From an uncultured Halomonas sp. (GTDB lineage Bacteria > Pseudomonadota > Gammaproteobacteria > Pseudomonadales > Halomonadaceae), in the NCBI RefSeq assembly GCF_946887195.1, contig NZ_CAMPKE010000004.1:171580-235579 (forward strand): a DNA stretch of 64,000 nucleotides, written 5' to 3'. Below are positions 34,619-44,968 of this stretch, piece by piece (the first letter of the stretch is position 1; every line of letters starts with the position of its first letter). Under the pieces are notes generated by a model. The model ran no database searches. It was given only the letters and a program-made list of their open reading frames with translations, and was not told the DNA's origin. Made by a program: the position numbers and the translations under genes.

Positions 34619-36912
34619 CCCTGCGCTCCGCTTCTTGTATCGCTGCCGTGCTTATGGCCCGTGTGTCTGGCGCCGCCGCGCAGGCGCTTGATATCGATGA
34701 CATTGGGCAATTGCTGAATGCGCGAGAAGATGCGCCCCAGCGATTCCAGACCGTCGACTTCGAGCGTGATTCTGAGGCGCGCGACATTGTCGTTTCGGTC
34801 GGTGGCGGTATTCACCGACAACACATTGACCCGGTCGTTGCTCAGTACGTGGGTCACGTCGCGCAGCAGGCCCGAACGATCCCAGGCTTCGATCTCGACA
34901 TCCACCGGGTATTGGATACGCGCCTGGCTGCCCCACTCCACATCGACGATGCGCCCGGGCTCCTCGGCGCGCAACTGCAGGACATTGGGGCAGTCCTGGC
35001 GGTGGATGGTCACGCCGCGCCCTTGGGTGATGTAACCGATGATCTGCTCACCGGGCACCGGGTGGCAGCAATTGGCCATGCTGGTCTTGAGATTGCCGAC
35101 CCCGAGTACGGTAATGCCCGCGCCCGGCGTCTTGGCCGCATTGCGCTTCGGCTTGGTCAGCAGGCGATCGAGCTGTTCTTCGTCATCGGTGTCGCCGAAC
35201 AGCTGCTGGGCCTGATGCAGCACCTGGCCGATGCGCAGGTCATTGGCGCCGATCGCCGCGTACATGTCATCGGGACTCTGGTAGTTGACCGCCTTGGCCA
35301 ACGTCTGCAGATCGAAACCTTCGAGATCCAGGCGCCGAAACTCTTTCTCGAACAGCGCACGGCCCTCTTCGAGATTCTGATCGCGCGCCTGGTACTTGAA
35401 CCAGGCCTGGATCTTGGAACGCGCACGCGAGGTCTTGACGAAGCCCAGGTTGGGATTGAGCCAATCCCGGCTCGGCCCGCCCTTGGTGGCCGAGAGAATC
35501 TCGACCTGCTGGCCGGTCTCGAGATGATAGGTCAGCGGCACGATGCGCCCATTGACCTTGGCGCCGCGGCAACGATGGCCGATCTCGGTATGCACGCGAT
35601 AGGCGAAATCGATCGGCGTGGCGATACGCGGCAGATCGATGACGTGGCCATCCGGGGTGAATACGTAGATGCGATCCGGCGCGACATCGTTGGATAGTCC
35701 TTCGGTGAGATCGCCGATGTCACCGACCTCGTCCTGCCATTCGAGTACCTGGCGCAGCCAGGCGATCTTCTCTTCGTAGCCGCGACTCTTGCCATTGACG
35801 TCGTGGCCCTTGTAGCGCCAGTGAGCGCAGACGCCAAGCTCGGCCTCCTCGTGCATGGCGAAGGTGCGAATCTGGATTTCCAGCACCTTGTTCTCGGGGC
35901 CGACCAGCGCCGTATGCAGCGATTGGTAGCCGTTCTTCTTGGGGTTGGCGATGTAGTCGTCGAATTCATTGGGCACGTGATGCCAGCGCGAATGAACGAC
36001 GCCGAGCGCGGTATAGCAATCGGCTACCGTGGGTACCAGGATACGTACCGCGCGCACGTCGTAGACCTGCGAGAAGTCGATATGCTTGCGCTTCATCTTG
36101 CGCCAGATCGAGTAGATATGCTTGGCGCGGCCATCGACATCGTAGCGAGTGATGCCCTGCTGCTCGAGCAGACTCTCCAGGGTCGAGACCACGTCCTTGA
36201 TATAGTGGTCGCGGTCGACGCGCTTTTCGGCGAGCAGCTTGGCGATGGCCTTGTAGTCGTCCTCGTGCAGGTAGCGAAACGACAGGTCCTCGAGTTCCCA
36301 CTTCAGGTGGCCGACACCGAGCCGGTGGGCCAGCGGCGCGTAGATATCGAAGACTTCACGGGCCACGCGCAGACGCTTGTCGCGCGGAGCGTCCTTGACC
36401 TGACGCAGTGCGCAGGTACGCTCGGCGATCTTGATCAGCGCCACCCGCACGTCGTCGATCATGGTGACCAGCATCTTGCGCAGATTGTCCTGCTGATTGT
36501 GCTGCGACATGCCATGGCTGGGCGCCTGCTGACGACTGATCGCCGCCATGTTGAGCACGCCGTCGATCAGCCGCGCCACGCCGGGGCCGAAGCGTTTCTC
36601 GACCCCTTCGACACTGATTCGTCCTTCGCGCACCGCACGATAAAGTATCGCCGCTTCAAGCGTTTCCTGATCGAGCCTGAGTTCGCCGAGAATATCGGCC
36701 ATCTCCAGACCGGTGCGAAAACTCGAGCCATCTTCCAACCAGGCCTTGTGCGGTTTTTCAGCCTCGCGCGCCAGGCGGTCGGCCAGTTCGCAGACCGCAC
36801 GCATATCATCCACGTCACGCAGAGCGACATCGTCCTGCAATCGCGCGAGCCATTGCTCGATGTCGATACCACCTGTCTCGGTTATCGGTTGTTCTTCACG
36901 AACCTTGACCAT
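34615..36912 (-). CDS. relA: GTP pyrophosphokinase RelA
   Basis: The 765-residue protein has an N-terminal pseudo-hydrolase domain, a (p)ppGpp synthetase domain (about 260-400, with YDVRAVRILV, the EFDD motif at 316-319 and NGYQSLHT), a TGS domain (IYVFTPDGHVIDLP) and a C-terminal ACT domain. The HD metal pair of SpoT is missing and EFDD is the RelA-type motif, so this is the synthetase-only enzyme activated by uncharged tRNA on ribosomes. ATG 36912 is supported by AGGAGG 11 bases upstream. It starts within the last codons of rlmD and runs into mazG. Confidence 0.95.
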   Translation of the reverse strand: MVKVREEQPITETGGIDIEQWLARLQDDVALRDVDDMRAVCELADRLAREAEKPHKAWLEDGSSFRTGLEMADILGELRLDQETLEAAILYRAVREGRISVEGVEKRFGPGVARLIDGVLNMAAISRQQAPSHGMSQHNQQDNLRKMLVTMIDDVRVALIKIAERTCALRQVKDAPRDKRLRVAREVFDIYAPLAHRLGVGHLKWELEDLSFRYLHEDDYKAIAKLLAEKRVDRDHYIKDVVSTLESLLEQQGITRYDVDGRAKHIYSIWRKMKRKHIDFSQVYDVRAVRILVPTVADCYTALGVVHSRWHHVPNEFDDYIANPKKNGYQSLHTALVGPENKVLEIQIRTFAMHEEAELGVCAHWRYKGHDVNGKSRGYEEKIAWLRQVLEWQDEVGDIGDLTEGLSNDVAPDRIYVFTPDGHVIDLPRIATPIDFAYRVHTEIGHRCRGAKVNGRIVPLTYHLETGQQVEILSATKGGPSRDWLNPNLGFVKTSRARSKIQAWFKYQARDQNLEEGRALFEKEFRRLDLEGFDLQTLAKAVNYQSPDDMYAAIGANDLRIGQVLHQAQQLFGDTDDEEQLDRLLTKPKRNAAKTPGAGITVLGVGNLKTSMANCCHPVPGEQIIGYITQGRGVTIHRQDCPNVLQLRAEEPGRIVDVEWGSQARIQYPVDVEIEAWDRSGLLRDVTHVLSNDRVNVLSVNTATDRNDNVARLRITLEVDGLESLGRIFSRIQQLPNVIDIKRLRGGARHTGHKHGSDTRSGAQG

Positions 36913-38368
36913 GTCCCTGGGTACCTCCTGTCCTCGTCGGCTGGCCGCCTTCGCGCTCGAGCAGCAGCATGGATTCGAGATGCGCGGTCTGCACGAACAT
37001 GTCGGCGACGGCGGCACGCGCAATGCGATAACCCCCTTGCACGAGATGGGCCACATCGCGCGCCAGGGTCGCCGCATCGCAGGAGACGTAAAGCAGCCGC
37101 GCCACCTGGCTCTCGGCCAGTGCACGGCATAGCGCCTCGGCACCATCGCGGGGCGGGTCCAGCACCGCCAGATCGAAAGCACGCTCGAGTGCCGGCGCGC
37201 GATTCAGATCGGCCTGACGCGCCTCGACATTGTACAGCGCGTTGCGCCGGGCATTGGCGGCGATACGCTCGACCATTGCCGGGCTGCCCTCCATGGCGGT
37301 CACCTGGGCCACGTGCGGCGCCAGCGTCAACGCAAAATTGCCCACCCCGGCGAACAGATCCAGCACTCGCTCGCTACCGCTGGGCCGCAGCCAGTCGAGG
37401 GCGGTCGATACCAGCGCCTGGTTGACTTCGGCGTTGACCTGCAGGAAATCGCCGGGAGCGAATCCGAGCCTCAAAAGTCGCTCCCCGCTCAACAGGGTAT
37501 AGCGCAGCTCGGGCGCTTTGACACAGCGCGATTCGGACGCTGATGAACAGCGCGGTTCGGGCGCTGATGAGCAGCCGAGCCATCTCAGCGTGGGATTCTC
37601 GCGCCCCTCGAGTAGTGCCAATCTGACGCCGTGCCGATCGCTCCAGGTGTGCCAGGCACGCTCATCGCCAGGGTTGTCACGCAGTTGGCGGATCACCACG
37701 GCGACATCGTCGTCGCTATCGATGAGTTCGATGTGACCGACCTGGCGCGGCGCGGCCAGCTCACCAAGCCGCTGGCGCAGCGGCGCTAGCAACCCGGCGA
37801 GGCGCGGCGTCAGAATCGGGCAGCGTTCGATATCGACCAGATGGTGACTGCCACGTGCGCGGAAACCCAGGCGCACTCGCCCCTGGGCATCGACCTTCAC
37901 GCCGAGCCGCGCCCGGCGTCGATAGCCCAGCGCCGAACCGGCCAGTATCGACGGCAGCGATGCCAGCGTCAGCCCCTGACGCGCCAGTTGGTCGACGAGG
38001 ACATCGCGCTTGTAGTGACGCTGCGCCGCAAGCGTCAGATGCTGCAGATCGCAGCCGCCACACTGCGTATAGTGGCCGCAGGCCGGCGCGGCGCGCTCGG
38101 GCGAGGTTTGCAGCCACTCGCGTACGTGGGCTTCATCGAAGCGCTTGCGGCTGCGATGCACGGCGACACGGACGCGCTCGCCGGGCAGCGCCTGATCGAC
38201 GAACAGCATCTTGCCGGCAGCGTCGCGAGCCACGCCACGACCGTCATGTGCCAGACGCAGAATATCCACGCCCGCGTCGGCTTCCGGCGACACATCGGCT
38301 CTAGCGTTGGCCGAGACGGAACGCCGCGACGGCGCCCGCGCGGGACGCCGCTTGCCCAGCATGGCCAT
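36896..38368 (-). CDS. rlmD: 23S rRNA (uracil-1939-C5)-methyltransferase RlmD
   Basis: The 490-residue enzyme has an N-terminal TRAM-like domain, four cysteines for a 4Fe-4S cluster (C97, C103, C106, C183), a SAM-binding fold (VLDLFAGVGNFALTLA at about 335-350) and the catalytic cysteine C430 in LLYVSCDAATLARD. It methylates U1939 of 23S rRNA. It is longer than E. coli RlmD (433 residues). Part of the extra length is a three-unit octapeptide repeat at 266-289 (DNA 37502-37573). The stop overlaps the relA start by 17 bases; cysM ends 2 bases before the start. Confidence 0.93.
   Translation of the reverse strand: MAMLGKRRPARAPSRRSVSANARADVSPEADAGVDILRLAHDGRGVARDAAGKMLFVDQALPGERVRVAVHRSRKRFDEAHVREWLQTSPERAAPACGHYTQCGGCDLQHLTLAAQRHYKRDVLVDQLARQGLTLASLPSILAGSALGYRRRARLGVKVDAQGRVRLGFRARGSHHLVDIERCPILTPRLAGLLAPLRQRLGELAAPRQVGHIELIDSDDDVAVVIRQLRDNPGDERAWHTWSDRHGVRLALLEGRENPTLRWLGCSSAPEPRCSSASESRCVKAPELRYTLLSGERLLRLGFAPGDFLQVNAEVNQALVSTALDWLRPSGSERVLDLFAGVGNFALTLAPHVAQVTAMEGSPAMVERIAANARRNALYNVEARQADLNRAPALERAFDLAVLDPPRDGAEALCRALAESQVARLLYVSCDAATLARDVAHLVQGGYRIARAAVADMFVQTAHLESMLLLEREGGQPTRTGGTQGHGQGS
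37502..37573 (-). repeat. 24-base tandem repeat, three units, inside rlmD
   Basis: Three in-frame 24-base units encode the octapeptides CSSAPEPR, CSSASESR and CVKAPELR at residues 266-289 of RlmD. The DNA units are also alike on the plus strand, each centred on CGCTGATGAACAGC or a near variant. The repeat lies between the central beta domain and the FLQVNAEVNQ motif, so it should form a loop rather than disturb the active site. Confidence 0.85.
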
Positions 38369-38370
38369 GG

Positions 38371-39267
38371 TTATACTCCGGGGGCGAACAGGCCCGTGGA
38401 CAGGTAACGGTCGCCTCGATCGCAGACGATGAACGCGATCACCGCGTTCTCGACGTTTTCAGCGACGCGCAACGCCCCCGCCAGCGCTCCACCCGACGAT
38501 ACACCGGCCAGAATGCCCTCTTCGCGGGCCAACCGACGCATATGCTCTTCGGCTTCGTGCTGGCCGATATCGAGTACGCTATCGACCCGCGATGGCTCGA
38601 AGATGCGCGGCAGGTAGGCCTCGGGCCAGCGGCGGATGCCGGCGATGCTGGCGCCGTCCTCGGGCTGCAAGCCGACGATCTGCACCGCGGGATTGCGCTC
38701 CTTGAGATAGCGCGACACACCCATGATGGTACCGGTGGTGCCCATCGAGCTGACGAAATGAGTGATCGTGCCATCGGTCTGACGCCAAAGCTCGGGGCCG
38801 GTGGTGCGATAATGCGACAATGGGTTGTCGGGATTGGCGAACTGATCGAGCGGCTTGCCCTCGCCGCGCTCGATCATCGTCTGAGCAAGATCGCGGGCGC
38901 CTTCCATGCCCTGCTGTTTGGTCACCGTGATCAATTCGGCGCCATAAGCGGCCATGGCGTGCTTGCGCTCGCTGGAAGCGGTATCGGGCATGATCAGCAC
39001 CATCTTGTAGCCCTTGATCGCCGCCGCCATGGCGAGTGCGATACCGGTGTTGCCCGAGGTCGCCTCGATCAGCGTATCGCCCGGGGTGATTTCACCGCGC
39101 GCCTCGGCTTCGCCGATCATCGACAGCGCCGGGCGGTCCTTGACCGATCCGGCCGGGTTGTTGCCTTCCAGCTTGGCCAACAGCGTGTTGTTGCGCCCGG
39201 CGCCGATGCGCTGCAGGCGAACCAGTGGCGTATTGCCAATCATCTCTTCGAGAGTGGGAAATTGCAT
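38371..39267 (-). CDS. cysM: Cysteine synthase B
   Basis: The 298-residue PLP enzyme has EGNNPAGSVKDRPA with the PLP lysine at K43, the substrate loop TSGNTGIALAM, and GVSSGGALAGAL near the C-terminus. The SMGTTGTIMGVSRYL segment binds the PLP phosphate. CysM makes cysteine from O-acetylserine and sulfide or thiosulfate. ATG 39267 (MQFPTLEEMIGNTPLV) has an AAGGAAGG ribosome site and gives the family start; the longer open frame is ignored. It is the first gene of the cysM-rlmD-relA-mazG unit, with very short gaps. Confidence 0.95.
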   Translation of the reverse strand: MQFPTLEEMIGNTPLVRLQRIGAGRNNTLLAKLEGNNPAGSVKDRPALSMIGEAEARGEITPGDTLIEATSGNTGIALAMAAAIKGYKMVLIMPDTASSERKHAMAAYGAELITVTKQQGMEGARDLAQTMIERGEGKPLDQFANPDNPLSHYRTTGPELWRQTDGTITHFVSSMGTTGTIMGVSRYLKERNPAVQIVGLQPEDGASIAGIRRWPEAYLPRIFEPSRVDSVLDIGQHEAEEHMRRLAREEGILAGVSSGGALAGALRVAENVENAVIAFIVCDRGDRYLSTGLFAPGV

Positions 39268-39436
39268 GAGACCTTCCTTGCTGGCCCGGTGACCACGCGC
39301 AGCCGCCGGATGAAACGACCGGTACGCCGGTCGACAACTCAAACCTGCATTATATCCCTGCCGACCCCCTACTGGACAGGCAAGCCCATCCGCTGTGGCA
39401 TACTCCGATTACCGATCATCGTCGCTGGATGTCGCC

Positions 39437-41788
39437 ATGTCGTTGAAATTTCATCTTTATGCCTTGCTGCTGGGTTCGCTATTCCTATTGCTGCCGATCG
39501 GTGCCTTCTTCCTGCTGGCACAGGGTAGCCAACTGGCGAACCCAGCCCTGGTGTGGCTGGCCATCGTGTCATCGCTAGCGGCATTGGCACTGGCATACGC
39601 CGCGCAGCGGCGCTTGCTCGGTGCACTGGAAGCCCAGCAGGAGGCTCTTCGCCGGCTCGCCAGCGGCGATTATGGCTATCGATTGGGCGATCGAGCGCCC
39701 CGCGAGCTCATACCGCTCTTCCAGGCCATCGATGCCCTCGGCGAGCACCTGCAGCGCTCCCGCGAGCATACCCGCCGACAAATCGAACGAGCCACGCGAG
39801 ACCTGCAGGAATCGATGGAAACCATCGCGATAACGAACATCGAGCTGGATATGGCTCGCCGCCGGGCACTGCAGGCCAATCAGACCAAGTCGGAGTTTCT
39901 GGCCAACATGAGCCACGAAATACGCACGCCGCTGAATGGCATCATCGGTTTTTGCCGCCTGCTGAGCCGCAGCCGCATGGATGGCCGCCAGCACGAATGG
40001 CTCGAGCATATCGAAACGGCGTCGAGCAACTTGCTGACGCTGATCAACGGCATTCTCGATGTTTCCAAGATCGAGGCCGGCAAGCTCGAGCTGGAGTCGG
40101 TCACGCTCGACATGGCGACCTTGATCGATGAAGTGCTGGTACTGCTGGCGCCGACTTCGCAGCAAAAAGGGCTTCAATTGCTGGGACTGGTCCACGATGA
40201 CGTTCCCCATGAACTGATCGGCGACCCGCTACGCATCAAGCAGGTGCTGACCAACCTCGTGCATAACGCGATCAAGTTCACGGAGCGCGGCGACGTCATC
40301 GTCAAGCTGCTCGTCGAGCGCGCCCAGGGTGACGAGGCGATGCTACGGGTCGAGGTCAGCGATTCCGGGATCGGCCTCTCGCCCGATGTCCAAAAGCAGC
40401 TGTTTCTTCCCTTCAGCCAGGGCGCTGCCAATCGCTCGCGGCAATACGGGGGAACGGGACTGGGGCTCACGATCTGCAAACAGCTGGTGGAGCAGATGGG
40501 CGGCGAGATCGGTGTCATCAGTCAGGCAGGCCAGGGTGCCACATTCAGCTTTACCTTGCCGCTGCGCGGCCCCGCCCCGCTCGGCGAACGCCTTCCGGAG
40601 CTTCGACTGGACGATCCGAGCATTGCGCTCTACGAACGCCACGAGCCGACACGCCAGGCCCTGTGCCATCTGCTCGGCGCCTGGGGCGCACGTGTGCGAA
40701 TCATCGATGAGGCGCAGATCGATGAGCGGCTCGGCCCGCCCCTCGAACTGCTGATCGTCGCCCTCGACCGCGATGACCTGCACCCAGCCGCACTGGCCCG
40801 CTGGAGCGTTCTCCTGGCGAGTCGGGACTGCCCGGTTCTCGCGCTGGTCAATAGCAATGCCCATGATCTTACTGGCCTGCGATTGCCCAAGGGCAGCGGC
40901 ATTCTCTATAAGCCAGTCACGCGTGCTCGGCTGGCGCAAACCATCGGGCAGCTATTCGAGGCGATAAGCGAACCCGCAGCGGTTCGAGGAGCCTCTCTGC
41001 CACCTCGCAATCCTCGGCCCCGCGTTCTGGTCGTCGACGATGTCGCCTCCAACCGTCTTCTGGTGGGTGAATTGCTGACTCAGCGAGGGGTAACGCCGTT
41101 GCTCGTCGAGAGCGGTGAGGAAGCGCTCGCCCTGGCCCACGACAGAACCGTCGATCTAGTCATGATGGACATACGCATGCCCGGCATGAGCGGTGTCGAT
41201 GCCATGCGCGAACTACACCGCCTGGGTGGCGCATGGGCGCGCTGCCCTATCGTGGCGCTCACCGCCCATGCACTGGAGGAAGAGATACGTATGCTGCTCG
41301 ACGCGGGCATGCAGGAGGTTCTCACCAAGCCCATTGATGAACGGGCATTGACACGGGTATTGCAGAGCTATCTTGGCCTGATGCCGGAGGAGAGTGCACG
41401 AGGGGATGAAATGCCGGTGGTCGACATGGAACTCGGACGCACCATGGCGGGCGGCTCACAGGAGGTGGCGCGCGATGTACTCGAATTGCTGCTGGATAGC
41501 CTCGATGCCAACGAGGCCGCGATTCGCCGGGCTTATGCCAGCGGCGAGCACGACGCCTTGCTCGATGCGGTGCACTATCTCAACGGCGCGTGCCGCTACT
41601 GCGGCGTGCCGCAATTGGCGCTGCTCGTCGAGACGCTGGAGACTCGCCTGCGAACCCAGGGAATCGGCGCCGTCGATGACATGCTCGAGGCGGTCTTCGA
41701 GGCCATCGGGCGCCTACGCGATTGGGCGAGCGAGAACCGGGCGACACCCGCATCGAATCAATCGCAACAACCACCGGCCCCGTCATGA
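39437..41788 (+). CDS. gacS: Hybrid sensor histidine kinase GacS/BarA
   Basis: The 783-residue protein has two N-terminal helices (about 8-28 and 38-56) with a very short loop, a HAMP-like linker, HisKA with phospho-accepting His160 ([12 protein letters not shown]), an ATPase domain (N box HNAIKF, G boxes to 345), a receiver-like domain lacking the phosphorylatable Asp (about 392-510), an intact receiver (D578, K631), and an Hpt domain with His713 ([13 protein letters not shown]). The GacS/BarA phosphorelay controls CsrB/RsmZ-type small RNAs through GacA/UvrY. It is divergent from cysM, as gacS is in Pseudomonas. The near absence of a periplasmic sensor makes it shorter than GacS of Pseudomonas. 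Confidence 0.88.
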   Translation: MSLKFHLYALLLGSLFLLLPIGAFFLLAQGSQLANPALVWLAIVSSLAALALAYAAQRRLLGALEAQQEALRRLASGDYGYRLGDRAPRELIPLFQAIDALGEHLQRSREHTRRQIERATRDLQESMETIAITNIELDMARRRALQANQTKSEFLANMSHEIRTPLNGIIGFCRLLSRSRMDGRQHEWLEHIETASSNLLTLINGILDVSKIEAGKLELESVTLDMATLIDEVLVLLAPTSQQKGLQLLGLVHDDVPHELIGDPLRIKQVLTNLVHNAIKFTERGDVIVKLLVERAQGDEAMLRVEVSDSGIGLSPDVQKQLFLPFSQGAANRSRQYGGTGLGLTICKQLVEQMGGEIGVISQAGQGATFSFTLPLRGPAPLGERLPELRLDDPSIALYERHEPTRQALCHLLGAWGARVRIIDEAQIDERLGPPLELLIVALDRDDLHPAALARWSVLLASRDCPVLALVNSNAHDLTGLRLPKGSGILYKPVTRARLAQTIGQLFEAISEPAAVRGASLPPRNPRPRVLVVDDVASNRLLVGELLTQRGVTPLLVESGEEALALAHDRTVDLVMMDIRMPGMSGVDAMRELHRLGGAWARCPIVALTAHALEEEIRMLLDAGMQEVLTKPIDERALTRVLQSYLGLMPEESARGDEMPVVDMELGRTMAGGSQEVARDVLELLLDSLDANEAAIRRAYASGEHDALLDAVHYLNGACRYCGVPQLALLVETLETRLRTQGIGAVDDMLEAVFEAIGRLRDWASENRATPASNQSQQPPAPS

Positions 41789-42570
41789 TCATGATCGTGT
41801 CCATCGCCGTGCTCGTCGAGTGATGCCACGAAACCGGCCTCCTGCCCCGCGATGATCAACCGCTTCATCTCGGCCACGGCTTCCTTCAGACCCACGAACA
41901 GCGCACGGGCGATGATTGCATGACCGATGTTGAGTTCATTCAGGCCGGGGATCGCGGCAATGGCCTCGACATTGTGATAGCTCAGGCCGTGGCCGGCATT
42001 GACGATCAGCCCAAGCTCACTGGCCAGCTCGGCGGCGGCGGCGATTCTGGCATGTTCGATGCACGCCGCTTCGCCGCGCGCCTCGGCATAAGCGCCGGTG
42101 TGCAGTTCTATGGCGGGCGCTCCGGTCTCGAGGGCAGCGCGAATCTGCTCGGGATCGGGATCGACGAATAACGATACCTGGCAGCCGGCGGCGGCCAGGC
42201 GCCGGCAAGCGCTGGCGATACTCTCGCCCCCGGCCAACACATCCAGGCCGCCCTCGGTGGTCAACTCCTCACGCTTCTCGGGAACCAGGCAAACGTGCGC
42301 CGGGCGCAGCGTCTCGGCGAGCGCGATCATCTCCTCGGTCACCGCCATCTCGAAATTCATACGCGTATTGAGCACATCGGCCAGCAGGCGCACGTCGCGA
42401 TCCTGGATATGCCGACGATCCTCGCGTAGATGCACGGTAATGCCATCGGCCCCGGCTTCCTCGGCGAGCAGCGCTGCCTGGACCGGATCGGGATAGCGGG
42501 TGCCACGCACCTGACGCAGCGTGGCGATGTGATCGATATTGACGCCGAGCAGAATACGAGGAGGATTCAT
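41758..42570 (-). CDS. pdxJ: Pyridoxine 5'-phosphate synthase with metal-binding-like tail
   Basis: The 270-residue TIM-barrel enzyme starts with [24 protein letters not shown] and has [16 protein letters not shown] and [16 protein letters not shown] motifs. It condenses 1-deoxy-xylulose 5-phosphate and 3-amino-2-oxopropyl phosphate to pyridoxine 5'-phosphate. It is about 27 residues longer than E. coli PdxJ. The extra end reads [15 protein letters not shown] and then CCD, rich in His, Asp and Cys. This tail overlaps the last 31 bases of gacS on the other strand. It is a member of the lepA-to-pdxJ gene line. Confidence 0.95.
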   Translation of the reverse strand: MNPPRILLGVNIDHIATLRQVRGTRYPDPVQAALLAEEAGADGITVHLREDRRHIQDRDVRLLADVLNTRMNFEMAVTEEMIALAETLRPAHVCLVPEKREELTTEGGLDVLAGGESIASACRRLAAAGCQVSLFVDPDPEQIRAALETGAPAIELHTGAYAEARGEAACIEHARIAAAAELASELGLIVNAGHGLSYHNVEAIAAIPGLNELNIGHAIIARALFVGLKEAVAEMKRLIIAGQEAGFVASLDEHGDGHDHDHDGAGGCCD

Positions 42571-42629
42571 GAGGGTTCCTGAAGAGTAACGAAGCAGTCA
42601 TGCCGGCGCCTGCTGCCCGGCCGTGAATA

Positions 42630-43331
42630 TCAAGAAGGCCGCCGGCGGGCCGCCAATTGCTGCATCAATTGGCGCGAGCGCAGCGGGGCCGAACCCAGCA
42701 GTGGCGCCAGTGCGGCCCGCGACAGCGATTTGGCGACCCCGGCCAGTCCCGGTTGCGTCCAATCGCCCTGAGCCAGCAAGCGCAGGGTGCGGCCATCCAC
42801 GCCTTGCCCCATCGGCGCCAGCGAAAAGCGCCGGCTCTCGGCACGATAGACATAGCGACCCTGGGGGTCCAGCTCACGCTCGTCGATGTCGAGAAATACC
42901 GGCTCGGCATCCAGCGCCTCGAGTACCGCCAGTTCCAGACGACGCAGTGCCGAAGCGCGGCGCTCGGGATTGGGCAAGGCATCGAACAACGCCGCGTAGT
43001 AGGCGAAAACCTCACTGACCGGCAACAGTGGTGGCAGTGTCCGGATCAGCAGCTCGTTGGCATACAATCCGCACAGCAACCCTTCCCCGGCCAGCAGGGC
43101 CGCCGAGCCATTCGACTCCATCAACCGCAGGCGCTTGAGCTCACCCGCGCCGATCCAGGTCACATGCAGCGGTGCAAAGGGCTGCAAGCGTGTGCGCGAC
43201 TTACTGCCGGCGCGCTGAACTCCTTGCGCCACGGCACTTACCCGGCCATGGTCCAGCGTGATCAGCTCGACCAGCGCACTGGTCTCGCGATAAGGGCGTT
43301 TATGCAGAAGATAAGCCGGCTGGGGCTGCAT
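42630..43331 (-). CDS. recO: DNA repair protein RecO
   Basis: The 233-residue protein has an N-terminal OB-fold (PAYLLHKRPYRETSALVELITLDHGRVSAVAQGVQR) and a helical C-terminal part with the YFAYYAALFDALPNPE-like region. RecO loads RecA onto SSB-coated single-stranded DNA with RecR. A zinc finger is not apparent. It starts 6 bases after era on the same strand, the standard rnc-era-recO-pdxJ order. Its length is typical. Confidence 0.93.
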   Translation of the reverse strand: MQPQPAYLLHKRPYRETSALVELITLDHGRVSAVAQGVQRAGSKSRTRLQPFAPLHVTWIGAGELKRLRLMESNGSAALLAGEGLLCGLYANELLIRTLPPLLPVSEVFAYYAALFDALPNPERRASALRRLELAVLEALDAEPVFLDIDERELDPQGRYVYRAESRRFSLAPMGQGVDGRTLRLLAQGDWTQPGLAGVAKSLSRAALAPLLGSAPLRSRQLMQQLAARRRPS

Positions 43332-43337
43332 CGATAG

Positions 43338-44237
43338 TTACTCTAGATCGTAACCGAGGCTCTTCAATGCCCGCTCGTCATCGGACCAGCCGCGCTTGAC
43401 CTTGACCCATAAGTTGAGCATGACCTTGGCACCAAACGCTTTCTCCATATCGAGCCGCGCTTCGCGACCGATATTCTTGATGCGCTCGCCGTTTTCGCCG
43501 ATCAGGATCTTCTTCTGCCCCTGACGCTCGACCAGCATCAGCGCGCTGATATGCACGATGCGGCCTTCGTCGCGGAACTCCTCGATCTCGACGGTCAACT
43601 GGTAGGGCAATTCATCGCCCAGTTGCCGGGTCACCTTTTCGCGGACCAGTTCGGCGGCCAGAAAGCGCTGGCTACGATCGGTGATCTGATCGTCGGGGAA
43701 GTAATGGATGCTTTCCGGCAGGTGCTTGGCGACCTCGGCTTCGAGTTCCGCCACGTTGGTGCCATTCTTGGCCGAGATCGGCAGGATGGCGGCAAATTCG
43801 CGCTTTTCCTGTAACGCGGCCAACCACGGCAGCAGCCCGGCCTTGTCCTCGATGCGATCGACCTTGTTCACCGCCAGGATGATCGGCGCCTGGACATGGG
43901 TCAGCTTCTCCAGCACCACGTCGTCTTCCTCGGTCCAGCGGCTACGGTCGACCAGAAACACCACGCAATCGACATCGCGCAGCGCCTGGCTGGCGGCCTG
44001 GTTCATGAAGCGGTTGATCGCCTTATTGCGGTCCCTGCCCATGATATGCATGCCGGGCGTATCGACATACACGAACTGCGCTTCACCCTCGGTCTTGATG
44101 CCCTGCACTTGATGCCGGGTGGTCTGCGGGCGCCGCGAGGTGATCGAAATCTTCTGGCCGAGGATACGGTTCATCAGCGTCGACTTACCGACATTGGGCC
44201 GCCCGACGATGGCGACGAAACCACAGGTTTGATTCAT
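43338..44237 (-). CDS. era: GTPase Era
   Basis: The 299-residue protein has the G1 motif GRPNVGKS at 12-19, [13 protein letters not shown] (VYVDTPGMH), NKVD and a C-terminal KH domain ([38 protein letters not shown] region). Era binds the 3' end of 16S rRNA and helps assemble the 30S subunit. The start is set at ATG 44237, which overlaps the rnc stop by one base (TGATG); the longer open frame is inside rnc. Its length is the same as most Era proteins. Confidence 0.96.
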   Translation of the reverse strand: MNQTCGFVAIVGRPNVGKSTLMNRILGQKISITSRRPQTTRHQVQGIKTEGEAQFVYVDTPGMHIMGRDRNKAINRFMNQAASQALRDVDCVVFLVDRSRWTEEDDVVLEKLTHVQAPIILAVNKVDRIEDKAGLLPWLAALQEKREFAAILPISAKNGTNVAELEAEVAKHLPESIHYFPDDQITDRSQRFLAAELVREKVTRQLGDELPYQLTVEIEEFRDEGRIVHISALMLVERQGQKKILIGENGERIKNIGREARLDMEKAFGAKVMLNLWVKVKRGWSDDERALKSLGYDLE

Positions 44238-44920
44238 CAGCGCTTTCCCCGCTCGATCGACGCCAGCGCCTTTTCGGCGGCCTGCTGCTCGGCATGACGA
44301 CGGCTGGCGCCTACGCCGGTGGAGTGTTGGTCGAGCATTTCCACGAAGCACTCCACGGTAAAGGTCTGGTCGTGAGCTTCGCCCTCGACGGCAACCACCG
44401 TATAACGCGGCAACGGTGCCTGACGAGACTGCAGGAACTCCTGCAATCGGGTCTTGGGATCCTTCTGAGTGTCCTGAAGATTGATCGCTTCCAGGCGAGT
44501 GCCGTACCAGGACAACACACGTGCCTTGACGACACTCATTCCGGCATCCAGATATATGGCGCCGATGACCGCTTCGACCCCATCGGCGAGAATCGAGTCG
44601 CGCCGGTAGCCGCCACTCTTCATTTCCCCCGACCCCAGACGCAGATGCTCGCCGAGCGAAAATTCGCGGGCCAGCTCGGCCAGGGTCTGGCCCTTGACCA
44701 GCCGTGCGCGTAGCCGTGAGAGCTGACCCTCACGCGCCTGCGGAAAGCGCTGAAAGAGCGCCTCGCCGATCACGAAATTGACGATGGAATCGCCGAGAAA
44801 CTCCAGGCGCTCGTTGTTGTCACCGCCGTAGCTGCGGTGGGTCAGTGCCAGTTCCAGCAGGCCGGGATCACGGAACGAATGGCCAATCCGTCGGCTGAAG
44901 GCGGTTTGCGTGGTGCTCAC
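44237..44920 (-). CDS. rnc: Ribonuclease III
   Basis: The 227-residue enzyme has the catalytic signature [20 protein letters not shown] with Glu and Asp for magnesium, [16 protein letters not shown] as the second acidic motif, and a C-terminal double-stranded RNA-binding domain ([13 protein letters not shown] ... [16 protein letters not shown]). It processes rRNA precursors and structured mRNAs. It begins at ATG 44920 and is coupled to era at its end. The gene lies 48 bases after lepB in the usual lepA-lepB-rnc order. Confidence 0.97.
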   Translation of the reverse strand: MSTTQTAFSRRIGHSFRDPGLLELALTHRSYGGDNNERLEFLGDSIVNFVIGEALFQRFPQAREGQLSRLRARLVKGQTLAELAREFSLGEHLRLGSGEMKSGGYRRDSILADGVEAVIGAIYLDAGMSVVKARVLSWYGTRLEAINLQDTQKDPKTRLQEFLQSRQAPLPRYTVVAVEGEAHDQTFTVECFVEMLDQHSTGVGASRRHAEQQAAEKALASIERGKR

Positions 44921-44968
44921 GAATCTCTTGCTCTTGAAAAGGTTCTGGGCGGTTGAAGCCCGAATTGA

